48,559 nt of DNA from Streptomyces sp. A1136 (GTDB taxonomy: Bacteria; Actinomycetota; Actinomycetes; Streptomycetales; Streptomycetaceae): the NCBI RefSeq assembly GCF_004795055.1, contig NZ_SSBJ01000044.1:1-48559 (forward strand). The letters are read 5' to 3'. A model generated the notes under the pieces. The model was not told the DNA's origin. It saw only the letters and a program-made list of their open reading frames with translations, and searched no databases. Positions 39,317 to 47,625 of the stretch are shown here, one piece after another; the stretch's first letter is position 1; every line of letters starts with the position of its first letter. The position numbers and the translations under genes are program-made.

Positions 39317-40636
39317 GTGCCGCAGTGGTTCGGTGCGAGGAGGTCCGGTGCGCGGAGGTCCGGGACGGAGGCCTTAGGTGTGCGGGCGTTCGGGGACGTG
39401 CCGAGGGTGGTTTGGCTGCTGGCCGCGGGGGTGTTCGTCAACGCGGTCGTCAGCTTCACGTTCGTCTTCGTCTTCCTCTACCTGTCCGGCCCGCACGGTC
39501 TGGGCCCGGCCCAGGCGGGGATCGCCGTCGGCATCGGCGGCGTCGGCATGGTCGCCGGGAACTTCACCGGCGGCTGGTACGGCGACCGCTTCGGCCACCG
39601 CCGGGTCCTCCTCGCCGCCGCCTGCCTCGGCGGGCTCACCCTCATGAGCCTTCCGCTGCTGCCCACCGCGCTGCTGTACGCCGCCCTGCCGGCGGCCCAG
39701 TACGCCTCCGGCGTGATCCGCGCCGCCAACTCCGCACTGGTCGCCGTCACCGTGCCGGAGGGCGCCCGCCGGCAGGCCTTCGCAGTGGTGCGCTGCGTCT
39801 CCAATGGAGGCTTCACCCTCGGGCCGCCCCTCGGGGCCTTGGTCGCGGGCGCCCTGTCCTACGACTGGCTCTTCCTGGCGGACGGTCTCGGCACCCTCCT
39901 CTTCGCAGTCTGGACCGCCCGCGTCGTCCCGGCCCGCGGCGCCTGCCGGAAGCCGGCGGCGGCGCCGGACGGGGGCCGGGGGCCCGGCGTGTGGGGCGAA
40001 CTGCGGGCGAGGCCGGCCGTACTCGTCCTCCTCGGGGCGATCCTGGTCACCGACCTCGTCTACCGCCAGCAGTACGGCACCTTCCCGGTCTTCCTCGCCG
40101 ACCACGGCCTCGACGTCGGCGCATTCGGGCTCGTCATCGCCCTCAACGGGGGCGTCATCCTGCTGCTGGAGCTCCCCGCCGCCGTCGCGCTGCGCGACCG
40201 GCCCCCGCTGCCCGTGATCGCCACCGGGCTCGTGCTCGTCGGCGCCGGGTACGCGGCACTGCTGGGCGGGGCGGGCGCGGCGAGCGCCGTCGCCATGATG
40301 GTGCTGCTGAGCCTGGGGGAGATCCTCTACAAGACCACCGCCACCGCCTACGTCGCCGACCAGGCGCCGGAGCACGCGGTGGGGCGGTTCCAGAGCCTGT
40401 ACGCCGGGGTCTCGGTCAGCGGGGTCGTGCTCGGCGCGCCGCTGGGCGGGGCCCTGTACGCGGCGGCGCCGGCGCTGCTCTGGCCGTTGTGCGCGGCGCT
40501 CGCGACGGGCGCGGGCGGGGCGGTGTTCTGGGCGTCGGCGCGGCAGGGGCGCGGGGAGGCCGTCCACCGGGCCGGGCAGCCCGCACCACGCCCGGCACAT
40601 GAGACCGGTTCGCGACCGCGGGCCCTGGCCGGTTAG
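39317..40636 (+). CDS. Major facilitator superfamily exporter
   Basis: 439 residues with about 12 transmembrane helices. Motif A-like loop GGWYGDRFGHRRVLLAAACL between TM2 and TM3; second half starts near VLVLLGAILVTDLVYRQQYG. No signal for a specific drug. GTG 39317 has a GGGGGTGGGG tract upstream and fits the promoter at 39253-39281; GTG 39380 is an alternative that removes a 21-residue Arg/Gly-rich leader. If 39317 is used, codon 20 is TTA (39374-39376), suggesting bldA dependence. The TAG stop also forms the first bases of the dapD -10. Confidence 0.88.
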   Translation: MPQWFGARRSGARRSGTEALGVRAFGDVPRVVWLLAAGVFVNAVVSFTFVFVFLYLSGPHGLGPAQAGIAVGIGGVGMVAGNFTGGWYGDRFGHRRVLLAAACLGGLTLMSLPLLPTALLYAALPAAQYASGVIRAANSALVAVTVPEGARRQAFAVVRCVSNGGFTLGPPLGALVAGALSYDWLFLADGLGTLLFAVWTARVVPARGACRKPAAAPDGGRGPGVWGELRARPAVLVLLGAILVTDLVYRQQYGTFPVFLADHGLDVGAFGLVIALNGGVILLLELPAAVALRDRPPLPVIATGLVLVGAGYAALLGGAGAASAVAMMVLLSLGEILYKTTATAYVADQAPEHAVGRFQSLYAGVSVSGVVLGAPLGGALYAAAPALLWPLCAALATGAGGAVFWASARQGRGEAVHRAGQPAPRPAHETGSRPRALAG

Positions 40637-40639
40637 GTT
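40634..40639 (+). promoter_or_regulatory. -10 of a predicted leaderless dapD promoter
   Basis: TAGGTT ends 6 nt before the dapD ATG. Its first three bases are the MFS stop codon TAG (40634-40636). No clear -35. Confidence 0.5.
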
Positions 40640-40645
40640 TCGGAC

Positions 40646-41626
40646 ATGACTGCTACGCGTACCACCGGCGCCGTCGCCGCCGGACTTGCCACCCTCGCCG
40701 CCGACGGCACCGTCCTCGACACCTGGTTCCCCGCCCCCGAGCTGGTCGCCGAGCCCGGCCCGGCCGGCACCGAGCGCCTCACCGCCGAGCAGGCCGTGGA
40801 GCTCCTGGGCGAGGCCGCGCCCAAGGCCCTCGGGTCGGACGCGCGCCGCGGCGTCGAGGTCGTAGCCGTCCGCACGGTGATCGCCTCGCTCGACGACAAG
40901 CCGCTGGACGCGCACGACGCGTACCTGCGCCTGCACCTGCTCAGCCACCGCCTGGTCAAGCCGCACGGCCAGAACCTGGACGGCCTCTTCGGCCTGCTGG
41001 CCAACGTCGCCTGGACCTCGCTCGGCCCGGTCGCCGTCGACCAGGTGGAGACCGTCCGACTGAACGCCCGCGCCGAGGGCCTGCACCTCCAGGTCACCTC
41101 GATCGACAAGTTCCCGCGGATGACGGACTACGTCGCCCCCAAGGGCATCCGCATCGCCGACGCCGACCGTGTCCGCCTCGGCGCGCACCTCGCCGAGGGC
41201 ACCACCGTCATGCACGAGGGCTTCGTCAACTTCAACGCCGGCACCCTGGGCACCTCCATGATCGAGGGCCGCATCTCGGCGGGCGTCGTCATCGGCGACG
41301 GCTCCGACATCGGCGGCGGCGCCTCCACCATGGGCACCCTCTCGGGCGGCGGCAAGCAGATCATCTCCATCGGCGAGCGCTGCCTGATCGGCGCCGAGGC
41401 GGGCGTCGGCATCGCGCTGGGCGACGAGTGCATCGTCGAGGCCGGCCTCTACGTCACCGCGGGCACCCGCGTCACCCTGCCGGACGGCCAGATCGTCAAG
41501 GCCCTGGAGCTCTCGGGCGCGAGCAACATCCTCTTCCGCCGCAACTCGGTCACCGGCGCCGTCGAGGCCCGACCGAACAACGCGGTCTGGGGCGGCCTGA
41601 ACGAGGTCCTCCACAGCCACAACTGA
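40646..41626 (+). CDS. dapD: Tetrahydrodipicolinate N-succinyltransferase
   Basis: Succinylates 2,3,4,5-tetrahydropyridine-2,6-dicarboxylate with succinyl-CoA in the route to meso-diaminopimelate and lysine. 326 residues, the actinobacterial type. N-terminal helical part and a left-handed beta-helix with hexapeptide repeats: GIRIADADRVRLGAHLAEGT, MHEGFVNFNAGTLG, SAGVVIGDGSDIGGGASTMG, CLIGAEAGVGIALGDECIVE. The C-terminal NNAVWGGLNEVLHSHN is typical. ATG 40646. A strong stem-loop follows at 41652-41698. Confidence 0.96.
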   Translation: MTATRTTGAVAAGLATLAADGTVLDTWFPAPELVAEPGPAGTERLTAEQAVELLGEAAPKALGSDARRGVEVVAVRTVIASLDDKPLDAHDAYLRLHLLSHRLVKPHGQNLDGLFGLLANVAWTSLGPVAVDQVETVRLNARAEGLHLQVTSIDKFPRMTDYVAPKGIRIADADRVRLGAHLAEGTTVMHEGFVNFNAGTLGTSMIEGRISAGVVIGDGSDIGGGASTMGTLSGGGKQIISIGERCLIGAEAGVGIALGDECIVEAGLYVTAGTRVTLPDGQIVKALELSGASNILFRRNSVTGAVEARPNNAVWGGLNEVLHSHN

Positions 41627-41651
41627 CCCGCCCCGCCCCCCGGCCGGTACG

Positions 41652-41698
41652 CGCGAACGCCCTCCCACACCCCCGAGCGGGGCGGGAGGGCGTTCGCG
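41652..41698. terminator. Strong terminator after dapD, possibly bidirectional
   Basis: A perfect 15-bp stem CGCGAACGCCCTCCC (41652-41666) with its complement (41684-41698); the loop holds a further CCCC-GAGC-GGGG hairpin. It sits between dapD and the convergent small gene. Confidence 0.85.
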
Positions 41699-41725
41699 TG
41701 GACGCGGGGTTCCCGCGCGACGGGC

Positions 41726-41980
41726 TCAGTGGAGGGCGATCGTGCGGATCAGGCCCGCGAAGGCGCGCTCCTCCTCCTCGGTCAGCTCGACCGTCTCCAT
41801 CGGATGGCCGGCCCGGCCGCGCTGGGCCGGGATGGCCGCGAGGCCCTCGTGGGCGCCCGGCTCCGGGTGGTGGAACCGGGTCTCCCACAACACGCGGCCG
41901 AGGCCGATGACCCAGACCAGCGCGGCCACGAGCAGGACGGCCAGGCCGATTTCGCGGGCGAGGGGGATGGAGGGGAGCAC
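41726..41980 (-). CDS. Small single-pass membrane protein, unknown
   Basis: 84 residues from GTG 41980, chosen because GGAGG lies 5 nt upstream; the frame is open 31 codons further without support. One transmembrane helix at about residues 9-28 (EIGLAVLLVAALVWVIGLGR), then a polar tail rich in His/Pro/Glu with an acidic VELTEEEERAFAGLIR segment near the end. No catalytic motif. Sits between dapD and the nuclease gene; function unknown. Confidence 0.7.
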   Translation of the reverse strand: MLPSIPLAREIGLAVLLVAALVWVIGLGRVLWETRFHHPEPGAHEGLAAIPAQRGRAGHPMETVELTEEEERAFAGLIRTIALH

Positions 41981-42288
41981 GCGGTCCTCCAGGAGTGCGG
42001 GGGGACGGGATCGGGCGCGGGTCCGGCATGCGCCCGGCCCGGGCGGGTCGAGCGTGGGGATACTCAACACCACAACCCGGGCGGAACGGGTACGGATGTG
42101 GCCGGCGTCACGTCAGGGGGCGAAACGTCTCATCTCGCCGCCGCCCGCGCCCGCCCGGTCGTCAACCCCGCGCCTCGCCCGTCACCCCGCCGGACCGGGA
42201 GCATCCGTACCGCGCGGGGCACGAGGGCGTGCCCGGGAAAACGGCGGGCGGCCCGGGCGGGAGAGCGCCCGGGCCGCCCGCGGTCCGG
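41981..42288. other. 308-bp intergenic region
   Basis: Holds the Shine-Dalgarno of the 84-residue gene at its left end and the nuclease terminator (42244-42281) at its right. I see no gene and no clear promoter in between. Confidence 0.6.
42244..42281 (-). terminator. Strong terminator of the nuclease gene
   Basis: A 16-bp perfect stem 42244-42259 / 42266-42281 (core CGGGCGGCCCGGGCG) with loop GGAGAG, directly after the minus-strand stop at 42289. Confidence 0.85.
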
Positions 42289-44130
42289 TCACGGGCGGAA
42301 GCGCAGCACCTGCGGGTCGTGGTCGCTGTTCTGGGCGGAGAACTCCGCGTTGATGTGCACGCTGTCGTAGGAGAAGTTCTTGACCGCCGGGCTCGTCAGG
42401 ATCTGGTCCAGCACCTGGGCGTTGCCCTGGTAGACGTAGGAGTAACGTTCCGCCTTCGGCAGCGACTTGATCGCCGAGTACAGCGCGCCGCCGTCCTCCA
42501 GCGCCTTCGCCGTCCCCGAGAACTCGAAGTCGTTGATGTCACCGACCGCGAGGACGTCCGCGTTCTTCTCCGTCGCCAGGATCTCCTTGACGAAGCCGTT
42601 CACGGCCTGCGCCTGGAGCAGTCGCTTGGCCTCCGAGGAACGCACCGGCGGCTGGTGCGCCGAGGTCAGGCCCTCGTCGCCGCCCTTCGAGGTGAAGTGG
42701 TTGGCGATCACGAAGACGGTCCTGCCGCGGAAGACGAACTCGCCCGCCAGCGGCTTGCGGCTGTCGGTCCACGCCGGGTTCGCCGGGTCGATCCGGCCGG
42801 GGGAGTGGGTCAGGGCCGCGTGGCCCTTCTCCGTCGTGACGCCGGTCGCCGTGGTGGAGTCGCCCGCCGCGCGGTCGGTGAAGGAGACGCGGGCCGGGTT
42901 GAACAGGAACACCTGGCGGATGTTGCCGCCGGGCTCGCCGCCGTCCTTGTTGTTCTCCGGGTTGATGTAGCGCCACTGGTAGGCCGGACCACCCGCCGCC
43001 GTGACGGCGGCGGTGAACTTGGTCAGCGTCTGATCGGCCGAGACGGTGCCGTCGTTCTTGGCGCCGTTGTCGTCCTGGATCTCCTCCAGGGCGACGATGT
43101 CGGGGGAGGCGAGGTTCTCGACGACGGCCTTCGCCAGGTTGTCGAACTTCGTCTGCGGGTCGGACGGGTCCAGGTTCTCGACGTTGTAGGTGGCCACCGC
43201 CAGCTCGCCCGGGGCCTGCGCCTTGGTCTTCTCCGGGGTGAGCGTGCCCGTCCGGACCTCTCCCAGGGTGCGCGCGACCAGGGTGTAACCGCCGAACTGG
43301 TTGTAGTCCAGGGGGCCTTCGGTGGTGCCGGTCAGCTTGTCGCCGACGTTGGCCACGGGGAAGGGCTGCTGCGCGAGCGGCGCCAGCTGCTGGATCTGGA
43401 GGCGGCCGGTGTTCTGGGACTCGTAGGAGCCGTAGAGCGTACCGCCGCGCTTGGCGGTGTTCTCCCAGCCCTTCACCGTGACCCACAGCTCCGAGTACGG
43501 GTCGGTGGCGCCGACGACGCGCGAGGTGCCGATGCGGACGTTCATGCCCTCCAGGGACTCGTAGTAGTCCAGGGCGTACCGCGAGGGGTCCAGCGTCAGG
43601 CCGTTGACGCTGCCGCCCGCGGCGGTGTCACCGGCCGGGGCGTACTCGGCGGGGACGCTGTACTCGTTGATCGTGACGGCCTCGGGCAGCGCGTTGCCGG
43701 AGGAGACGACGGTGACGGCCGGCTTGGATATCTGGGTGACCGACTGGTTGCCGGAGGACACCCCGCCCGGGATGTACTCGCCGACCGTCCCGTTCACCTT
43801 GACGGCGTCGCCGACCGCGACGGTCGGGACCGAGCTCGTGAAGACGAAGATGCCCTCGCTCGTGGCGTCGTCGTCGTCGGCGTCGGGGTCCTGCATCCAG
43901 AAGCCGCGCGAGCCGTACGTACGCACGCCGGTGACGATGCCCTCGACGCCGGTGACCTGCTTGCCGTTGAGCGGGGATATCCGGGTCGTGCCCTGGATGT
44001 CGTGGATGCGGACCGGGTCGGCGGACGCGGCGCCCTCGGCCGCGTCGGCGGAGCCCGCGAGCAGACCGGTGGCCAGGGCCGTGGCGACGAGGGCCGCGAT
44101 GGCGGCGGAACGGGGGTGCGAGGAGCGCAT
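42289..44130 (-). CDS. Secreted ExeM/NucH-type endonuclease/exonuclease/phosphatase-family nuclease
   Basis: Extracellular nuclease. 613 residues: signal peptide cut after ADA (residue 30); OB-fold-like N-terminal region (HDIQGTTRISPLNGKQVTGV); C-terminal EEP catalytic domain with YNVENLDPSDP, DIVALEEIQDDNG (metal Glu), VFVIANHFTSKGG, LAVGDINDF (Asp/Asn) and SDHDPQVLRF (catalytic Asp-His) at the very end. ATG 44130 has GGAG 9 nt upstream; the frame is open 44 codons further without support. A candidate PHO box lies at 44279-44300, fitting phosphate recovery from DNA. No C-terminal anchor, so probably freely released. Confidence 0.88.
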   Translation of the reverse strand: MRSSHPRSAAIAALVATALATGLLAGSADAAEGAASADPVRIHDIQGTTRISPLNGKQVTGVEGIVTGVRTYGSRGFWMQDPDADDDDATSEGIFVFTSSVPTVAVGDAVKVNGTVGEYIPGGVSSGNQSVTQISKPAVTVVSSGNALPEAVTINEYSVPAEYAPAGDTAAGGSVNGLTLDPSRYALDYYESLEGMNVRIGTSRVVGATDPYSELWVTVKGWENTAKRGGTLYGSYESQNTGRLQIQQLAPLAQQPFPVANVGDKLTGTTEGPLDYNQFGGYTLVARTLGEVRTGTLTPEKTKAQAPGELAVATYNVENLDPSDPQTKFDNLAKAVVENLASPDIVALEEIQDDNGAKNDGTVSADQTLTKFTAAVTAAGGPAYQWRYINPENNKDGGEPGGNIRQVFLFNPARVSFTDRAAGDSTTATGVTTEKGHAALTHSPGRIDPANPAWTDSRKPLAGEFVFRGRTVFVIANHFTSKGGDEGLTSAHQPPVRSSEAKRLLQAQAVNGFVKEILATEKNADVLAVGDINDFEFSGTAKALEDGGALYSAIKSLPKAERYSYVYQGNAQVLDQILTSPAVKNFSYDSVHINAEFSAQNSDHDPQVLRFRP

Positions 44131-44399
44131 GGTCAGGAACTCCGGTGTGTGGAGGGGGAACCCAGGGGGTCGCGGGTACCCGGAATCGTGTGGAGGGAAC
44201 GGGACGGGGCCTTCGCTATGTCTACGCGCGTCAATTTCCTGTGTGGGGCGTGAAGTTGTCAAGGTCTCCAGGGAAGACGGCAGCTGACTGTGGGATGAAC
44301 CAAAGGCGTTGGCCCCCTGGTCGTGCCCGAAATGCGTCTACGCTGGGCGTCACCGTCCGGCCCGACGGTCACCACCGCGTCCCCGAGGAGAACCGCCCC
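44131..44399. other. Divergent intergenic region
   Basis: Contains the nuclease leader and PHO box candidate on the minus strand. On the plus strand TACGCT near 44338 is a possible -10 for the gene at 44400. No further gene seen. Confidence 0.5.
44279..44300 (-). promoter_or_regulatory. Candidate PHO box upstream of the nuclease
   Basis: Minus-strand GTTCATCCCAC followed directly by AGTCAGCTGCC: two 11-nt units with TCA in the same register, the pattern bound by Streptomyces PhoP. The first unit is a very good match, the second partial. It lies ~150 nt before the nuclease start and ~100 nt before the plus-strand gene at 44400, so the target is not certain. Confidence 0.45.
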
Positions 44400-45872
44400 A
44401 TGTCCGCAGAGCCGCACCCCACGCTGCCGCCGGTACGGCTGCACTCCGATGCGGAACTGGCCCGCGACGCCCTCGTCGCACCCCTGTTCGCCCGGGCCGT
44501 GCGCCTCGCCCGCTGGGCCGGACCCGACACGCGCGTCGGGTTCGGCGGCGAACTCGCCGCCGAGCAGCTGCCGCGGGCCGCGACCGCGCTCGGGTTCGAC
44601 GCGGCCGACCCCGACGGCCCGACGCACGCGAGCCAGGCCTGGAGGGTGGCCGTCGACACCGGTCTGGTCGACGTGACCGAACCCGAGGAGGACGAGGCGG
44701 GCGAACCGGAACACGGGGCCGCCGAGCCGGGCGAGGACCTCGCCCTGATCACCGGCGGCGCGCCCGCCGAGGTGCTCGACCTGTGGCTGGCCGCGCTGGA
44801 CACCGTGCTCGCGGACGCGGCCGTACCCGATCCGGACGACCTCGTCGGCGAGCCGGAGGACGGCGCGGGGATCGACTTCGACCGCCTGGACTGGAACCCG
44901 GCGCGCGAGGCGGACTTCCTCGACGGGGTCCTCGCCAACCTCTACCTGCTCACCGTCGCGGAGGGCGGGGTGGGGCAGAGCCCGGTGCCGCTGCCCGTCC
45001 TCGCGGCGTCCATGGTCGTCCCGGACGACATGGGGGAGCCGACGGACGCGGTGCTGGAGCAGGTCTCCGACGCGATGATGCGCCTCGACGACCAGTTCCG
45101 ACAGCTGGAGCCCATCGGGCTGGTCGAGTTCCGTCCCGTCGACGAGGAGTTGATGGCGGAGGCGGACGACGAGGAGCTGCTCCCGGACCCGGCCGACGCG
45201 GACGAGGAGGACATCGCCCGGTACGGGATGGTGCGGCTGACCCCTCTCGGCCTGTACGGCGTCCGCGCCCGCATGCTCGAAGCCGGGGTCGAGGCGCCCG
45301 CCATCGGCGAACTCGCCGACAAGGGAGCCGACGCGCTGCTGGACGCGGTCTCGCGCTACCCGGAGCACGCGGCGCAGGCGGAGATCGAACAGTGGCTGGC
45401 CGGGCGCGAACTGCCGACGGCGGTGGCCGAACTGCTGGACGCGGCCCGGGGCGACGACGAGGGGGCCCCGCTGCGCCGGCTGCGCTGTCAGCAGGCACTC
45501 GCCCCCGCGGGGCCGGAGGCGGAACCCGCGGTCCGGGCGGTGCTGGACGATCCGCGCCTCGGCGGGCTCGCACGGGTGTGGTTGGCCGAGCGCGGGGCGA
45601 AGGACGTACCGGCGCCGGACGGGGCGATGGTGTTCTGGCTGACGGTCGACACGATCGCGGCGCAGCTCGCGGCGGACGGCGAGGCGGAGGAACTGCCGCT
45701 GCTGATGCGGAGCCTGACAGGGCACCACGCGGGGTTCTTCGACGAGGTCTGGCGGGTGGAGCACCCGGCGACGGCGGACGTCCTGGAGGCGATGGGCCGG
45801 ATGCACCCGGACAAGAAGGCGGCGAAGGAAGCCCGAAAGGCCGCTTTCAAGGCCCGCTCCCGCCGCCCCTGA
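44400..45872 (+). CDS. Conserved acidic hypothetical protein
   Basis: 490 residues, soluble, strongly acidic with Asp/Glu runs (VTEPEEDEAGEPE, MAEADDEELLPDPADADEED). Mostly predicted helix: LHSDAELARDALVAPLFARA, EVLDLWLAALDTVLADA, a helix-rich C-terminal half with HEAT-like Ala/Leu segments (ELPTAVAELLDAARGDDEGA) and a basic tail MHPDKKAAKEARKAAFKARS. No known catalytic motif. ATG 44400 with GAGGAG at 44385-44390. Single gene between divergent and co-directional neighbours. Function unknown. Confidence 0.82.
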   Translation: MSAEPHPTLPPVRLHSDAELARDALVAPLFARAVRLARWAGPDTRVGFGGELAAEQLPRAATALGFDAADPDGPTHASQAWRVAVDTGLVDVTEPEEDEAGEPEHGAAEPGEDLALITGGAPAEVLDLWLAALDTVLADAAVPDPDDLVGEPEDGAGIDFDRLDWNPAREADFLDGVLANLYLLTVAEGGVGQSPVPLPVLAASMVVPDDMGEPTDAVLEQVSDAMMRLDDQFRQLEPIGLVEFRPVDEELMAEADDEELLPDPADADEEDIARYGMVRLTPLGLYGVRARMLEAGVEAPAIGELADKGADALLDAVSRYPEHAAQAEIEQWLAGRELPTAVAELLDAARGDDEGAPLRRLRCQQALAPAGPEAEPAVRAVLDDPRLGGLARVWLAERGAKDVPAPDGAMVFWLTVDTIAAQLAADGEAEELPLLMRSLTGHHAGFFDEVWRVEHPATADVLEAMGRMHPDKKAAKEARKAAFKARSRRP

Positions 45873-45898
45873 CCGGTCCCGGACGGCCGTGCCCGCGT

Positions 45899-45918
45899 GG
45901 CGGCTCGGGCGGGCCGCC
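45899..45918 (+). terminator. Weak hairpin after the acidic protein gene
   Basis: GGCGGC, 8-nt loop, GCCGCC, 27 nt after the stop. The remainder of the 242-nt gap to phoX holds only the PHO box candidate. Confidence 0.35.
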
Positions 45919-46029
45919 GGACCGCGCCGGACGGGCAGGGCGCCAGCGCAAGAGGGGACAACGCGCCGATCCGGGACCGGAGTTCGCCATTTCGGGGGGC
46001 CGGCATGGGACGGTCGGTCGTCGGGGGTA

Positions 46030-46051
46030 ATTCAGCCGCCGTTCACGTGCG
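46030..46051 (+). promoter_or_regulatory. Candidate PHO box upstream of phoX
   Basis: ATTCAGCCGCC then GTTCACGTGCG: two adjacent 11-nt units with TTCA in register, ending 63 nt before the phoX ATG. The second unit fits the PhoP direct repeat well, the first only in TTCA. Confidence 0.45.
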
Positions 46052-46114
46052 GGCGGGAGCGTGTGCGCCGACGACCGTACGACAGGCGCACCACCGCCCA
46101 CCCCTGGAGCCATG

Positions 46115-47554
46115 ATGCCCCTCAGCCGTAGAGACTTCACCGCCCGCTCCGTCATCGCCGGCGCGGGAGTCGCGCTCACCGGGACCGTCGGCGCGCTCGC
46201 CACCGCCCCCGGCGCGCCGGCCGCCGACGACACCACCCGGCATGACGGGAACGGCCGCCCGTACGAGCCCGGCTACGGCCCCCTCGTCTTCGACCCGGCC
46301 GGAATCCTGGCCCTCCCGGCCGGTTTCACCTATCGCGTCATCACCCACAGCGGTGTGACGAAGCTCGACTCCGGCGAGAGCACCCCCTCCAACCATGACG
46401 GGACGGCCGCCTTCGAGGGCCACCGCGGGGTCACCCTCCTCGTCAACAACCACGAGTTGAAGGGCCCCCGCTCAGGCTGGGCGCACCCCGTCCCCCTCAC
46501 CGAGGGCCTCGTGTACGACCCGGCGGCCTCCGGCGGCTGCACGGTCGTCGAGGTGCGCCGCGGGGGCGAGGTCGCCGAATGGGTCGGCATCGCCGGTACG
46601 TCCACCAACTGCGCCGGCGGCGCCACCCCCTGGGACACCTGGCTGACCTGCGAGGAGACCGAGGACGTGGCCGGCAAGAACGGGATGACCAAGGACCACG
46701 GCTACGTCTTCGAGGTCGACCCGCACGACCGCCGCGCCAACCGCGACCCGCGGCCCGTCAAGGCGTTCGGGCGGTACGCGCACGAGGCGGTCGTCATCGA
46801 CCCGCGCCAAGGCCACGCCTACCTGACGGAGGACGCCTCCGGCCCGAACGGGCTGCTGTACCGCTGGACCCCGCCGCAGGGCTTCCGCCACGGGCGCGGG
46901 AAGCTCCGTACGCTCGCCCCCGACGCGGGCGTGCTCGCGGCGGCCAAGTGTTTCGACAGCACCGGGCGGTTCGTCGACGACCTCTCGCGCGCGACGCGCA
47001 CCGGCACCGTGTACGGGGTCGACTGGGTGGAGGTCCCGGACCGTGACGCGCGCACGACATCGGTGCGCAAGCAGTTCGGGGCGGACGCCGTGACCCGGGC
47101 GCGCAAGCTGGAGGGCATGTGGTGGGCCGACGGGGGCGCGTACTTCGTCTCCTCCTACGCCCGCTCCGAGAGCCCCGGCACCGCGCACGACGGCCAGGTG
47201 TGGTTCTACGATCCCAAGCGGCGCACGATCCGGCTGATGGTGCTGTTCGGGGTGAACGCCGACCCGTCCGAGGACGGGGCTTTCGACGGGCCCGACAACA
47301 TCACGGTGTCCCCGTACGGCGGTCTGGTCATCGCGGAGGACGGCGAGGGCGTCCAGCACCTGCTCGGCGCCACGGAATCGGGCCGCACCTACCCGCTCGC
47401 CCGCAACGAGATGAACATGGGGACGGCCGAGAACCCCGAGTACTCGGAGTTCACCGGCGTCTGTTTCTCCCCGGACGGGCGCACCTTGTACGCCAACATC
47501 CAGGAACCGGGAATCATGCTGGCCATCACCGGGCCGTGGCGGCGCGCCCACTGA
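46115..47554 (+). CDS. Tat-exported PhoX-family alkaline phosphatase (DUF839)
   Basis: Extracellular phosphomonoesterase family using Ca/Fe. 479 residues. Tat signal MPLSRRDFTARSVIAGAGVA with RR at 5-6 and likely cleavage after APA near residue 36. PhoX propeller motifs: VNNHELKGPRSGWAHP, GTSTNCAGGATPWDTWLTCE (conserved Glu and Cys region), DHGYVFEVDP, AFGRYAHEAVVIDP, YLTEDASGPNGLLYRW, PDNITVSPYGGLVIAEDGEG and FTGVCFSPDGRTLYANIQEP. ATG 46115 has GGAG 5 nt upstream; ATG 46112 is too close to it. PHO box candidate at 46030-46051. Confidence 0.9.
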   Translation: MPLSRRDFTARSVIAGAGVALTGTVGALATAPGAPAADDTTRHDGNGRPYEPGYGPLVFDPAGILALPAGFTYRVITHSGVTKLDSGESTPSNHDGTAAFEGHRGVTLLVNNHELKGPRSGWAHPVPLTEGLVYDPAASGGCTVVEVRRGGEVAEWVGIAGTSTNCAGGATPWDTWLTCEETEDVAGKNGMTKDHGYVFEVDPHDRRANRDPRPVKAFGRYAHEAVVIDPRQGHAYLTEDASGPNGLLYRWTPPQGFRHGRGKLRTLAPDAGVLAAAKCFDSTGRFVDDLSRATRTGTVYGVDWVEVPDRDARTTSVRKQFGADAVTRARKLEGMWWADGGAYFVSSYARSESPGTAHDGQVWFYDPKRRTIRLMVLFGVNADPSEDGAFDGPDNITVSPYGGLVIAEDGEGVQHLLGATESGRTYPLARNEMNMGTAENPEYSEFTGVCFSPDGRTLYANIQEPGIMLAITGPWRRAH

Positions 47555-47558
47555 GGAC

Positions 47559-47588
47559 GCCGACGGATGCCGACGAACGCCGACGGAC
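47559..47588. repeat. Three 10-bp tandem repeats after phoX
   Basis: GCCGACGGAT, GCCGACGAAC, GCCGACGGAC in a row immediately after the phoX stop. Probably slippage; no coding role. Confidence 0.6.
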
Positions 47589-47590
47589 GA

Positions 47591-47615
47591 CGGCCGGGCC
47601 CACGCGGCCCGGCCG
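47591..47615. terminator. Bidirectional terminator between phoX and the 58-residue gene
   Basis: CGGCCGGGCC, loop CACGC, GGCCCGGCCG: a perfect 10-bp stem between convergent stops. Confidence 0.7.
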
Positions 47616-47625
47616 GCTAGCGGCC

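Noticed and set aside
39374..41668. 764-codon minus-strand frame across the MFS gene and dapD
   Set aside because: GC3 shadow with no homology-like segments.
47559..47588. CRISPR-like repeat
   Set aside because: Only three 10-bp tandem units without spacers.
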